Notes: generated by a model from the sequence alone, not told the origin. DNA of 21,562 bases from CAZGMC01 sp964526565 (GCA_964526565.1 CAZGMC010000072.1:1-21562); one strand, 5' to 3'. Counted from the first letter of the stretch, positions 1 through 8,304 are shown. Program-made: numbers and translations.

Positions 1-2403
<2,403 letters not shown>

Positions 2404-2555
2404 GGGGTCCTGTGTCGTACCGGAGCAGCCGTGCAGGCGCGCGAAACCGGGCCGCGGTCGGAGCCCCGGCCAGCCGAGCGGGTCTTATAATGGACGATGC
2501 GCCGAAACGGAAGGGCTGTCGCTGCGGTGCGTCACGTTGGGCGCCACGTTCAGCT

Positions 2556-3164
2556 TCACGCCGGCGCCGGGGCGGTGGCGGCAACGGCGTAGGGTGGCGG
2601 CTGCGGGTCGGGGTTGACCAGCGCGCACAGCACGTGGTCGCGCCAGGCGCCGTCGATGAACAGCAGGCTTCTGGCGCGCCCCTCGACCTCGAAGCCGAGC
2701 CGCTCCAGCAGGCGGGCACTGCGGCGATTGTTCGGCAGGTAGCTCGCCGTGACCCGGTGCAGCCCCAGCGGCCCGAACGCGAAGTCCAGCGCCAGCCGCA
2801 GCGCCTCCGTCATCAGCCCGCGACCCTCGGCGGCGGCGTCGATGTGGCAGCCCAGGGTGCCGGTCAGCAGCGGGCCGCGGACGATGGTGCTGTAGTTGAT
2901 CTGGCCCAATAGCGGCCCGTCCGGAGCACGCCGCGGCCGCACGGCGAGCCGCAGCGCACGATCCTGCTCGTACAGCCCACCCGCCACCGCCGCCCAGCGG
3001 CGCCAGTAGGCTGGCGTCAGGAAGTCCGCCGGCGGCGCCGGCGACCACGGCTTCAGGTGCGCCCGGTTGCGCCTGTGGAAGTCGAGCAGCGCCGTCGCGT
3101 CGGTCGGCGCCACCAGCGTCACCAGCACGCGGGCTCCTTCCAGGCGGACCGGCGGCCGCGCCAT
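2556..3164 (-). CDS. RimJ/RimL-type GNAT N-acetyltransferase
   Basis: A 202-residue GNAT-fold acetyltransferase of the ribosomal-protein-alanine acetyltransferase type, expected to move an acetyl group from acetyl-CoA to a protein N-terminus or small amine. The N-terminal part has the RimJ-like VRLEGARVLV strand and HLKPWSP. The middle shows a GRGLMTEAL acetyl-CoA pyrophosphate loop (motif A) and ALDFAFGPLGLHRV. The C-terminal half has LPNNRRSARLLERLGFEVEGRAR and DGAWRDHVL, typical of the family. The ATG at 3162-3164 lies 18 bases after the stop of the TerB-like gene, so the two are probably co-transcribed. The last 15 residues are low-complexity Pro/Ala and unlikely to be functional. It is clearly a relative of the GNAT at 14762-15370. 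The true substrate cannot be told from sequence. Confidence 0.92.
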   Translation of the reverse strand: MARPPVRLEGARVLVTLVAPTDATALLDFHRRNRAHLKPWSPAPPADFLTPAYWRRWAAVAGGLYEQDRALRLAVRPRRAPDGPLLGQINYSTIVRGPLLTGTLGCHIDAAAEGRGLMTEALRLALDFAFGPLGLHRVTASYLPNNRRSARLLERLGFEVEGRARSLLFIDGAWRDHVLCALVNPDPQPPPYAVAATAPAPA

Positions 3165-3182
3165 GGGGATCGGGATCCTGCG

Positions 3183-3587
3183 CTACAAGGTCATGCTGCG
3201 GGCGCGGGCGCCGCGCTCTATGGCGGCGGCGGCCAGGCGATCCACTTCCAGTTCGTGCCGGATCATCTCCAGCAGGCGCAACTCCTCCTGGCTCACCTTG
3301 CCGTCGGCGGCGGCCACCTCACAGCCCACGGCATAGGCGGTCTCGCGCAAGCGCGCCGGCAGCGCCTCCTTGATCGCGTCGAGTGCCTTGTCCAGGCCTT
3401 CCGGGTCCTGCAGCAGCACCGAGCAGTCGTGGGCCAACCGCGGCAGCCGCCCGTCGTCGAAGGTGCGGAACACGCGCAGGAAGCGGACGATGTCGCCCAT
3501 GACCCTCAGTTCGTCGTCCGTCATGTCGGCATCGGCCGCCGACATAAGGACCATGACGTAGACCAGCGCGCCGTGGGGATCGAGCAT
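3183..3587 (-). CDS. TerB-like domain protein
   Basis: A 134-residue all-helical protein resembling the TerB / DjlA-N family (tellurite resistance protein B-like). Two matching acidic segments are visible, SAADADMTDDELRVM near residue 16 and VAAADGKVSQEELRLLEMI near residue 90, as in TerB-like folds where such carboxylates can bind metal. Length agrees with the single-domain family (about 130-150 aa). The start at 3587 has an AAAGGTG Shine-Dalgarno-like sequence upstream. It is followed closely by the GNAT gene, suggesting a shared transcript. The name does not prove a role in tellurite resistance; most chromosomal members have no known function. No signal peptide or membrane segment is evident. 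Confidence 0.85.
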   Translation of the reverse strand: MLDPHGALVYVMVLMSAADADMTDDELRVMGDIVRFLRVFRTFDDGRLPRLAHDCSVLLQDPEGLDKALDAIKEALPARLRETAYAVGCEVAAADGKVSQEELRLLEMIRHELEVDRLAAAAIERGARARSMTL

Positions 3588-3805
3588 TCCTGCACCTTTA
3601 CACTTCCTTCGCCCAGCGGCGTCCGACCGCCGGCCCGGTCACGTCCGCCGACTCCGGCCTTATCGCCCCGCCCCGTCGCCAGCGTCAAGCCGCACGGCAA
3701 CGGGCTCAGCTCAACGCGCTGTGGGCACCATGAGCGGCCGCATCCGCTGACCGATGCCAGCCGCCGCGAAGGGGGCCGGTTCCGACCGGCGGCCAGGGTC
3801 GCGCC
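3588..3805. other. Non-coding stretch upstream of the TerB-like gene
   Basis: No convincing gene, terminator or operator is visible here. It must contain the promoter of the minus-strand TerB-like gene, but no good -35/-10 pair stands out. The possible reading frames across it have no supporting start signals and look like random GC-rich open frames. Confidence 0.5.
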
Positions 3806-3931
3806 GGTTTAACGGTGACAGTTTACTTATTTTCCTTGTCCCGATTACGACGCTGAGCTTATCTTATCCAGGGAAATAAGCAAACTGTCACCGTTAAACC
3901 CGTCACCGTTAAACCCGTCACCGTTAAACCC
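3806..3931. repeat. Long inverted repeat followed by 15-bp direct repeats
   Basis: The left arm (3806-3835) begins GGTTTAACGGTGACAGTTT and the right arm (3872-3900) ends with its exact 19-base reverse complement. The match extends inward over a further ten bases with one substitution and one extra T. The arms enclose about 36 bases. The right end, GTCACCGTTAAACCC, is then repeated perfectly three times in tandem (3887-3901, 3902-3916, 3917-3931). The block is markedly richer in A+T than its surroundings. Such structure fits a small non-autonomous mobile element or a leftover end of an IS200/RAYT-like element. No transposase is present, so this class is an inference. Confidence 0.7.
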
Positions 3932-4080
3932 CCGGGCCGCCGGATGGGACGGCCAGGGTCTTCGCCGAACTGATCGGTCCCCTCAAGCGCGACACCGCGC
4001 CGCAGCATTCTCGGCTTCATGTCAATGCGCGCCGCTGAGATTGGGACACACTCGCATCCGGCCTGGAAGCCGCACCATCG

Positions 4081-4114
4081 AAAAAAACCGGGAGGCAACG
4101 GTGTCGCCTCCCGG
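4081..4114 (-). terminator. Strong rho-independent terminator
   Basis: Read on the minus strand, CCGGGAGGC (4114-4106) pairs with GCCTCCCGG (4096-4088). Three more pairs extend the stem toward a 3-base loop, with one G-U. Seven T residues (4087-4081) follow directly. The T-run exists only on the minus-strand side, so it ends leftward transcription. No minus-strand protein gene lies just upstream, which supports the small-RNA interpretation; read-through from the ferritin-like gene at 4586 is the alternative. Confidence 0.85.
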
Positions 4115-4162
4115 CAAGTGGGTTTCAGGAAGGAGCAGGGCGCCAGAGCTAGCCGCCCGCTC
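4081..4162 (-). ncRNA. Candidate Fur-regulated small RNA (RyhB/PrrF-like in role)
   Basis: On the minus strand, a -35-like TTGCAA (4192-4197) and a weak -10 TAAGGT (4169-4174) are 17 bases apart, and a Fur-like box lies on the -35. Transcription would start near 4162 and end at the strong intrinsic terminator at 4081-4114, giving about 82 nt. The predicted RNA has a short 5' stem (GGGCG pairing with CGCCC), a single-stranded linker containing CUCCUUCCUGAAACCCACUU, and the terminator hairpin with seven U residues. The CUCCUUCC core could pair with GGAAGG-type ribosome binding sites, as in many trans-acting small RNAs. This architecture matches Fur-repressed small RNAs such as RyhB, though no sequence relationship to RyhB is claimed. 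Start site and existence are inferred from sequence only. Confidence 0.6.
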
Positions 4163-4168
4163 GACAGG

Positions 4169-4197
4169 ACCTTAAGCGAGGCTCGGGCACTTTGCAA
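4169..4197 (-). promoter_or_regulatory. Promoter of the candidate small RNA
   Basis: TTGCAA at 4192-4197 (read leftward) and TAAGGT at 4169-4174 are separated by 17 bases. The -10 matches the sigma-70 consensus at only three of six positions. Its placement is supported by the overlapping Fur-like box and the terminator about 90 bases downstream. Confidence 0.45.
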
Positions 4198-4207
4198 ATG
4201 ATTCTCA
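4193..4207. promoter_or_regulatory. Fur-like box A
   Basis: TGCAAAT-G-ATTCTCA is a 7-1-7 inverted repeat of the Fur-box type. Aligned to the classical 19-base Fur consensus, the site matches at 13 positions. It overlaps the -35 of the minus-strand small-RNA promoter, and also sits 128 bases upstream of the plus-strand gene at 4335. Confidence 0.7.
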
Positions 4208-4334
4208 TTCACATCTCATCCTGCCCCGGCGGGTGGCCGGCGACAGCGCCTGCCGGCACGCCGGCACAGCCGCTCGCCGAGGAGATCGTCGGCATGGCCG
4301 CGATCACTGCAGACTCTGAACAAAGGAACCACAC

Positions 4335-4520
4335 ATGGGCGAAATCCCCTGTCAGGCGGCAGTCGTCCGCGCCTATCGAAGCATGATCGCCTGCGGGGAA
4401 GGACACGACTCAGCCCTCCGCGTCGCCGACCGCGTGTACCGGTGGCACATGCCCCAGACCCCCGATGAGCAGCGGGAGGCGGCGATCCTCTCCTGGGTTG
4501 CAACCCATTGGCTGAACTGA
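4335..4520 (+). CDS. Small hypothetical protein, 61 aa
   Basis: A 61-residue soluble protein with the pattern AVVRAYRSMIACG, ALRVADRVYRWHMP and AAILSWVATHWL, suggesting two or three short helices. I recall similar uncharacterised small proteins (VxxAYRxLRxxG followed by AxxVYRxHHP) as common in Rhodospirillales, but no function is known to me. The ATG follows AAAGGAACCACAC, giving an AGGA ribosome binding site at good spacing. It lies downstream of Fur-like box A and converges on the ferritin-like gene. The stop codon falls inside the first copy of a 17-bp tandem repeat. Codon use resembles the neighbours. Expression under iron control is inferred from position only. Confidence 0.65.
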   Translation: MGEIPCQAAVVRAYRSMIACGEGHDSALRVADRVYRWHMPQTPDEQREAAILSWVATHWLN

Positions 4521-4566
4521 AGGCGGCCGGGCACTGAAGGCGGCCGGGCACTGAAGGCGGCCGGGC
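4516..4566. repeat. Three perfect 17-bp tandem repeats
   Basis: ACTGAAGGCGGCCGGGC is repeated exactly three times (4516-4532, 4533-4549, 4550-4566). The first copy includes the stop codon of the 61-aa gene, and the array fills most of the space between that gene and the converging ferritin-like gene. It probably arose by replication slippage. No T-run is present, so it is not a clear terminator. Confidence 0.9.
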
Positions 4567-4585
4567 CGGCACCGCTGTACGCCCA

Positions 4586-5410
4586 CTATGCCGTCGCCAG
4601 CCTCGCCATCCGGCGGCGGCGAACGGCCAGAAGCCATTGCGTCGTCCGCGACGTGGCGGCGAACAGCCAAGTGTGAGGCTTGAGGCCGATCGCCTTGAAG
4701 ATCATCGCCACGGCGCGCTCTATATGTGAGCTGCCATAGTATGCATAGGCCCGACGCATGTATTCGCGATGGGCCCGCTTGCGGTCATATGCTTCGCCCA
4801 TGTTGTTGGCGGCATGGAAGGCAAATGCCAGCTCGTCGTTCTCGGTTTCCGTGATCCGCCCGAGCGCGACCCACAGTCTGCGCATCCGCCCCAGCCTTTC
4901 GCGCTGCAAATATCTGCGGAGATGATCATAGAACAGCTTGTAGTGACGCAGTTCGTCGGCGGCAATCCGCCTGCAGATGATCTCGAAGACCGGTTCCTCG
5001 GTGGCGTCGGCCAGCGCCGCATAATACGAGCTGGTGCCGACCTCGACCATGCACCGCGCCACCATTTCGCCGGCGCGCGAGCCACGGATCGATGCCTGCG
5101 CCGCCGTATCGATCGGCACGGCCGCGCGAAACGCGGCGAACCTCGTTTCGAAATCGAAGCCGGGGTCGACCAGAATCGTCCAGCGTGCCAGGGCACTGCC
5201 GTGCTGGGTCTCTTCGACACCCCATTGCCGGATGGCTTCAAGAAATTCCGGATCGTCGGCAAAAACGCCTTCAAGATAGCCGACATAGGCAGCCGCATTG
5301 TATTCGACCATGGCGGCGGCCTTGGCCAGTTTCAAATGGTCGGGATTCACCAGCGACGGATCGACACGGTGCCAGGGAATGTCGTCCAGGGTCCAGTGCT
5401 TGTGCGCCAT
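4586..5410 (-). CDS. Ferritin-like di-iron carboxylate protein
   Basis: A 274-residue helical-bundle protein of the ferritin-like superfamily. The order of likely metal ligands is complete: E36 (AMVEYNAAA), E67 and H70 (VEETQH), E123 (MVEVGTSSYY), E153 and H156 (ADELRHY). This E / ExxH / E / ExxH pattern is that of four-helix-bundle di-iron enzymes and storage proteins. The C-terminus is Arg-rich (VRRRRMARLATA) after a short hydrophobic segment. The ATG at 5408-5410 has GAGG eight bases or fewer upstream. It is divergent from the 161-aa gene at 5658, and the shared region holds a 16-bp inverted repeat with a Fur-like centre. It could oxidise or store iron, or be an oxidase of unknown substrate; the family as a whole is poorly characterised. 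Confidence 0.88.
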   Translation of the reverse strand: MAHKHWTLDDIPWHRVDPSLVNPDHLKLAKAAAMVEYNAAAYVGYLEGVFADDPEFLEAIRQWGVEETQHGSALARWTILVDPGFDFETRFAAFRAAVPIDTAAQASIRGSRAGEMVARCMVEVGTSSYYAALADATEEPVFEIICRRIAADELRHYKLFYDHLRRYLQRERLGRMRRLWVALGRITETENDELAFAFHAANNMGEAYDRKRAHREYMRRAYAYYGSSHIERAVAMIFKAIGLKPHTWLFAATSRTTQWLLAVRRRRMARLATA

Positions 5411-5483
5411 GGTCCACCTCGCGGTTCATCATCAGTGAGGGCCGCAGGGCCGTCCGCCGGCACCATTCCCAAGCGCACGGTGC

Positions 5484-5524
5484 CGTGTCAACATGCAAAT
5501 GCGAGTCGTTTGCATGTTGACACG
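5484..5524. promoter_or_regulatory. Perfect 16-bp inverted repeat with TTGACA on both outward arms
   Basis: Bases 5484-5499 and 5509-5524 are exact reverse complements around a 9-base centre. Each arm contains TTGACA pointing outward (5517-5522 on plus, 5486-5491 on minus), so both divergent genes could use it as a -35. Good -10 elements at the usual spacing are not evident on either side. The core contains Fur-like box B. Confidence 0.75.
5500..5514. promoter_or_regulatory. Fur-like box B
   Basis: TGCGAGT-C-GTTTGCA has the same 7-1-7 form as the other boxes, with G for A at two central positions. It is the core of the larger palindrome between the ferritin-like gene and the 161-aa gene, so one bound dimer or a pair of dimers could control both directions. 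Confidence 0.55.
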
Positions 5525-5582
5525 ATTCGGCGACGCTCCCTGCTCAGGTTCCTGTGGCGCACCGCCGCAGGGTTATTGCGAA

Positions 5583-5597
5583 TGCGAATCATTTGCG
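5583..5597. promoter_or_regulatory. Fur-like box C
   Basis: TGCGAAT-C-ATTTGCG lies 60 bases upstream of the 161-aa gene. It sits between a possible -35 (TTGCGA, 5576-5581) and an ATACCG -10-like element (5598-5603), the usual place for a Fur operator. The whole 31-base module (5576-5606) recurs at 7577-7607 with 28 identical positions. Confidence 0.7.
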
Positions 5598-5657
5598 ATA
5601 CCGTCCTGGCCTGCCGCACCGCAGCACCCGCGCACGGCGGCGACGAGGAGGTTTTCG

Positions 5658-6143
5658 ATGGACGGTTATTGCGCAACAGACGGCGAGATCGGGCGCGACG
5701 GACTCGGCTTTCCCGAACAGTTCGTCCTGTGGACGATGCGGATCTGGGTGCTCGGCCTGCACCAGGAGCGCTCCGTCGTCCCGGTCATCGATCAGGCCTT
5801 CAGCGCGTTGCGCACCGACAACGGCGGCCGGCTGGTCGAGCGCATGATGGTGGCGCTGGCCGAGGGCGCGCGCCGGACAATCGACATCCGCCCGCCGTGC
5901 TACCCCACGCTGTCGGCCGACGAGCAGCGCCTGCTCGACCTGGTGCGCTACCTGCAGCAGGACGACCCCATGCGCCCCCTGTTCGTCCTGTCGTCGTTCC
6001 TGAGGCCGGAGTGCCGCGGCGCCGTCCGCGCCATCGGCTACGAGCTGGCGCGGCTGCTGCTCTCGGCCGGTGTCGACCTGACCGGCAGCGGGATCGGGCC
6101 GGCCGCTCTCGAACCCCAGCGCCGCCAGCACTGCAGCCACTGA
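5658..6143 (+). CDS. Uncharacterised protein, first of a tandem related pair
   Basis: A 161-residue protein that I cannot assign a function. The start at 5658 is chosen for its GAGGAGG ribosome binding site six bases upstream; an upstream in-frame start would run across the operators. Core segments are FVLWTMRIWVLGL (residues 22-34), VVPVIDQAF, and CYPTLSADEQRLLDLV (81-96), followed by two hydrophobic helical stretches. The next gene shows the same order (VVLWAVRLCTHGL, then CPFLSRDEERLL), so the two are diverged tandem relatives. I recall proteins of this kind beside Fur/Irr genes in Rhodospirillales. It has no signal peptide or clear membrane segment. Fur-like box C lies 60 bases upstream, so iron-dependent repression is likely. 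The C-terminus ends with a His/Cys-containing tail (HCSH). Confidence 0.8.
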   Translation: MDGYCATDGEIGRDGLGFPEQFVLWTMRIWVLGLHQERSVVPVIDQAFSALRTDNGGRLVERMMVALAEGARRTIDIRPPCYPTLSADEQRLLDLVRYLQQDDPMRPLFVLSSFLRPECRGAVRAIGYELARLLLSAGVDLTGSGIGPAALEPQRRQHCSH

Positions 6144-6189
6144 TCCGGCCGCCGGGGCATGCCTCGCTTCCAGCCAGAGGAAACCGCGA

Positions 6190-6702
6190 ATGTTAGCCCT
6201 TCATGAAGAGACGCCGGTCATCAACAGGGCCGTCAACGATCTGGACGGCGCCGAGTGCGTCGTGCTGTGGGCCGTCCGCCTGTGCACGCACGGCCTGCTC
6301 AACGACATGCCCGTCTTCGACATCCTGCACCGCATCCTGGCCCGCAGCGGCGCCGAGGTGGCGGTCGCACCGATCGACGCCCTCGTCAGCGCCGTGCACT
6401 GCTCGGCGGAGCGGCTGGTGGTGATCAACTGCGTCGACTGCCCGTTCCTTAGCCGCGACGAGGAACGGCTGCTCGCCGGCATCGCCTGTCACCAGGCCGG
6501 CGCCGAGGCGGCGGCGGAAGGCGTCGTCGCGCCGCTGGTCGGCACCGCCTGCGCGGCAGCGATCGGCCTGTTCCTGCGCCACGCCGCCTTCACTCTGGCG
6601 GCGTCCGACATCCTTCTGCCGACGACCCGGGTGCGTCTTCAACTGCTGCACCAGGACGATCGCGCCCCGCCGCTGACCCCGCTGCGGCTGACCCGCCATT
6701 AG
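6190..6702 (+). CDS. Uncharacterised protein, second of a tandem related pair
   Basis: A 170-residue protein of unknown function, with AGAGGAAA upstream of the ATG and 46 bases after the previous stop, so it should share that transcript. It aligns with the preceding protein through VVLWAVRLCTHGL (24-36), FDILHRILA, and CVDCPFLSRDEERLLAGI (81-98). The CxxC at 81-84 could bind a metal or iron-sulfur cluster or form a disulfide; the partner has only one Cys in this region. Cys is frequent for the protein as a whole (residues 23, 32, 71, 81, 84, 100, 121). Its last 113 bases are antisense to the 3' end of the fur-like gene. A function in iron sensing or handling is inferred only from neighbours and operators. 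Confidence 0.8.
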   Translation: MLALHEETPVINRAVNDLDGAECVVLWAVRLCTHGLLNDMPVFDILHRILARSGAEVAVAPIDALVSAVHCSAERLVVINCVDCPFLSRDEERLLAGIACHQAGAEAAAEGVVAPLVGTACAAAIGLFLRHAAFTLAASDILLPTTRVRLQLLHQDDRAPPLTPLRLTRH

Positions 6703-7153
6703 CGGCGACCGCCGGCGACGGTGCGCACCGTGCCGCCCCGCCGCCGCGGCCGGCGCGGCTGCGGACCCGGCCGAACAGGTCGACGCGGCTTTCCAGATGC
6801 TCGAACCCGAGCCGGCCGGCGATGTCCCTGAGCAGCCGGTCCAGGGTGTCGCTGGCAAACTCGATGATCCTGCCGGTGTCGACGTCGATCAGATGATGGT
6901 GATCCCACCGCTTCAACTCGTAACGCGTGCTCAGCGGCCCGAAGTCGTGCTTCAGCGCCAGCCCGTTCGCGCACAGGAACTGCAGCGTCCGATAGACCGT
7001 GGCCACGCTCACGGACGGGTCGATCCCGCGGGCGCGAGCATGGATCGTGTCGAGGCTGGGGTGGTCGTTGGCATCGCCCAGCACGCGCAGGACTGCCCGC
7101 CGCTGGCTGGTCAGCCGCAGCCCCAGGCCTTCACACCTTTCCTCGATGATCAT
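6590..7153 (-). CDS. fur: Fur-family metalloregulator
   Basis: A 187-residue Fur-superfamily repressor. The N-terminal winged helix has GLRLTSQRRAVLRVL (residues 11-25), HPSLDTIHARA and SVSVATVYRTLQFL (47-60), the recognition helix. The dimerisation domain has YELKRWDHHHLIDVDTGRIIEF; H31, E79, H85/H87 and E98 fit the regulatory metal site. No CxxC pair for structural zinc is present, as in alphaproteobacterial Fur/Mur. The HHHLID context favours Fur/Mur over Irr but does not settle it. Beyond about residue 130 is a roughly 55-residue Gly/Ala/Arg/Ser tail that Fur proteins normally lack, antisense to the end of the 170-aa gene. A frameshift near there, or simple stop loss, could explain it. 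It is the obvious candidate to bind the boxes in this window. Confidence 0.9.
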   Translation of the reverse strand: MIIEERCEGLGLRLTSQRRAVLRVLGDANDHPSLDTIHARARGIDPSVSVATVYRTLQFLCANGLALKHDFGPLSTRYELKRWDHHHLIDVDTGRIIEFASDTLDRLLRDIAGRLGFEHLESRVDLFGRVRSRAGRGGGAARCAPSPAVAANGGSAAAGSAAGRDRPGAAVEDAPGSSAEGCRTPPE

Positions 7154-7270
7154 GCCGCCGCAGCACCGTCGCGGACACGCGTGCGGGCAAAGGCCCGGCG
7201 CCGGCCCGGTTCATCTGGCGCGGAGCGGCACCATGACCGGGTCGCTTCGACGGACGTGAAACTGGATTGC

Positions 7271-7277
7271 ATTCTCA
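7271..7277. promoter_or_regulatory. Possible Fur half-site upstream of fur
   Basis: ATTCTCA matches one complete half of boxes A and the 12645 site, but the other half is poor (TGGATTG). It is about 120 bases upstream of the fur start codon. It may be a weak autoregulatory site or chance. Confidence 0.25.
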
Positions 7278-7583
7278 TAATCTTGTCCACTGCGATCGTC
7301 TATTCGAACAATAGTCGTCGGCGGCCTGAAAGACAATGGCTGCACGGCCTCAATAAGCCACCGCGGCATCCTGTGACAGCGGTCGGACAGATGCTGACGC
7401 CGGCATGCGGCGGTGCTGCAATTGCGACGCAACCGGCTTCCCGGACTGCCGGTGTCGCGCCGCACAATAACCATCCCTGCGCAAGGCGCTCGTCAACCTC
7501 CATTCCGGAACGCACGGGCAGCCACGGATCGGGGCGGCCCGGGCGGCGCAACCGCATCATGACCCACCAAAGCGTCTTGCACA

Positions 7584-7598
7584 TGCGAATCATTTGCA
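7584..7598. promoter_or_regulatory. Fur-like box D
   Basis: TGCGAAT-C-ATTTGCA, with one mismatch between half-sites, lies 44 bases upstream of the phosphatase start. As with box C it sits between TTGCAC (7577-7582) and ATACCG (7599-7604), suggesting an operator inside the promoter. It should control the phosphatase / P19 / FutA gene run. Confidence 0.72.
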
Positions 7599-7641
7599 AT
7601 ACCGTCCCTCCCGCTCGTCCCGAAAACCGATGGAGATATCC

Positions 7642-8304
7642 ATGACAACGCTCAAGCGCATGGCCGCAGCCCTCGCCCGGTCCCCTGCCGCGCCGGTCGT
7701 GCTGACGACCGTCATCCTTTTTGCCGCACCGCCCGCACCAGGTCAGGACCGGGTGTCCGCCGAACACACGACTGCGGAGCTGATCGACGCCCTGCGCGGC
7801 GGCGGCCACGTCGTTTTCATCCGCCATACGCAAACGGAAGTGGACTACGCCGACCAGGTCGATGCGGTCATGGGCGACTGCTCAACCCAGCGGACACTCA
7901 GCGAGGCGGGATGGCACGAGGCGCGGGCCATCGGCGACGCATTCGACCGGCTTGACATCCCTGTCGGCGACGTCATCAGCAGCCAGTACTGCCGCGCCTG
8001 GCAGACCGCCGATCTGGCCTTCGGCCGCTACGACAAGAACGCCGACCTCAATTTCGCGCCCGCCGAAGACTACACCGACGAGCAGTTCGCGGCCATGCGC
8101 GACCGGCTCGTTCCGCATCTCGCCCAGCCCCCGGGCGATGACGTCAACACCGTGCTCGTCGGCCACGACGACCCCTTCGACGCGGCCACCGGCATCTATC
8201 CCGAGCCCATGGGCGTCACCTACGTGATCCGCCCCCAGGGCGATGGATCCTTTGAGATCCTGGGCAGCATCGCCCCCGATGCTTGGCCCGAATCGGCGGA
8301 ATGA
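7642..8304 (+). CDS. Secreted histidine phosphatase family protein
   Basis: A 220-residue member of the histidine phosphatase (phosphoglycerate-mutase-like) superfamily. An N-terminal hydrophobic stretch (about residues 17-34, ending PAPGQ) looks like a signal peptide, placing it in the periplasm. The catalytic RH is R61-H62 (VVFIRHTQTE), a variant of the usual RHG. S113 and R118 (SSQYCRAWQTA) supply the phosphate pocket, and the second His is H175 (VLVGHDDPF). The start at 7642 is preferred because TGGAGATATCC gives a GGAG site at good spacing; an upstream in-frame ATG lies inside Fur box D. It is first in a run with the P19-like and FutA-like genes. Its substrate is unknown; a phosphate compound linked to iron supply would fit the context but is not shown. 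Confidence 0.88.
   Translation: MTTLKRMAAALARSPAAPVVLTTVILFAAPPAPGQDRVSAEHTTAELIDALRGGGHVVFIRHTQTEVDYADQVDAVMGDCSTQRTLSEAGWHEARAIGDAFDRLDIPVGDVISSQYCRAWQTADLAFGRYDKNADLNFAPAEDYTDEQFAAMRDRLVPHLAQPPGDDVNTVLVGHDDPFDAATGIYPEPMGVTYVIRPQGDGSFEILGSIAPDAWPESAE

Larger units (their letters stand above)
7154..7641. other. Divergent intergenic region between fur and the phosphatase gene
   Basis: These 488 bases hold the promoters of fur (leftward) and of the phosphatase gene (rightward, Fur-like box D). A lone half-site ATTCTCA lies at 7271-7277 and a small CTATT / AATAG inverted repeat at 7300-7314; either could take part in fur autoregulation. No additional protein gene with a credible start was found; open frames here are weak in codon pattern and overlap the operators. 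Confidence 0.6.

Noticed and set aside
3887..3931. Three direct repeats considered as a CRISPR array
   Set aside because: The repeats are contiguous without spacers, too short, and have no cas genes nearby.
3859..4212. 117-codon minus-strand frame covering the repeat and the small-RNA locus
   Set aside because: Its start falls on Fur-like box A, it runs through the terminator hairpin, and its C-terminus is only the translation of the 15-bp direct repeats.
4769..6196. 475-codon plus-strand frame
   Set aside because: It is antisense to the ferritin-like gene and then runs across the palindrome and operators in a frame unlike the 161-aa gene.
7300..7314. CTATT / AATAG inverted repeat as an Irr-type box
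   Set aside because: The arms are only five bases and do not match the iron-control element consensus well enough to claim a site.
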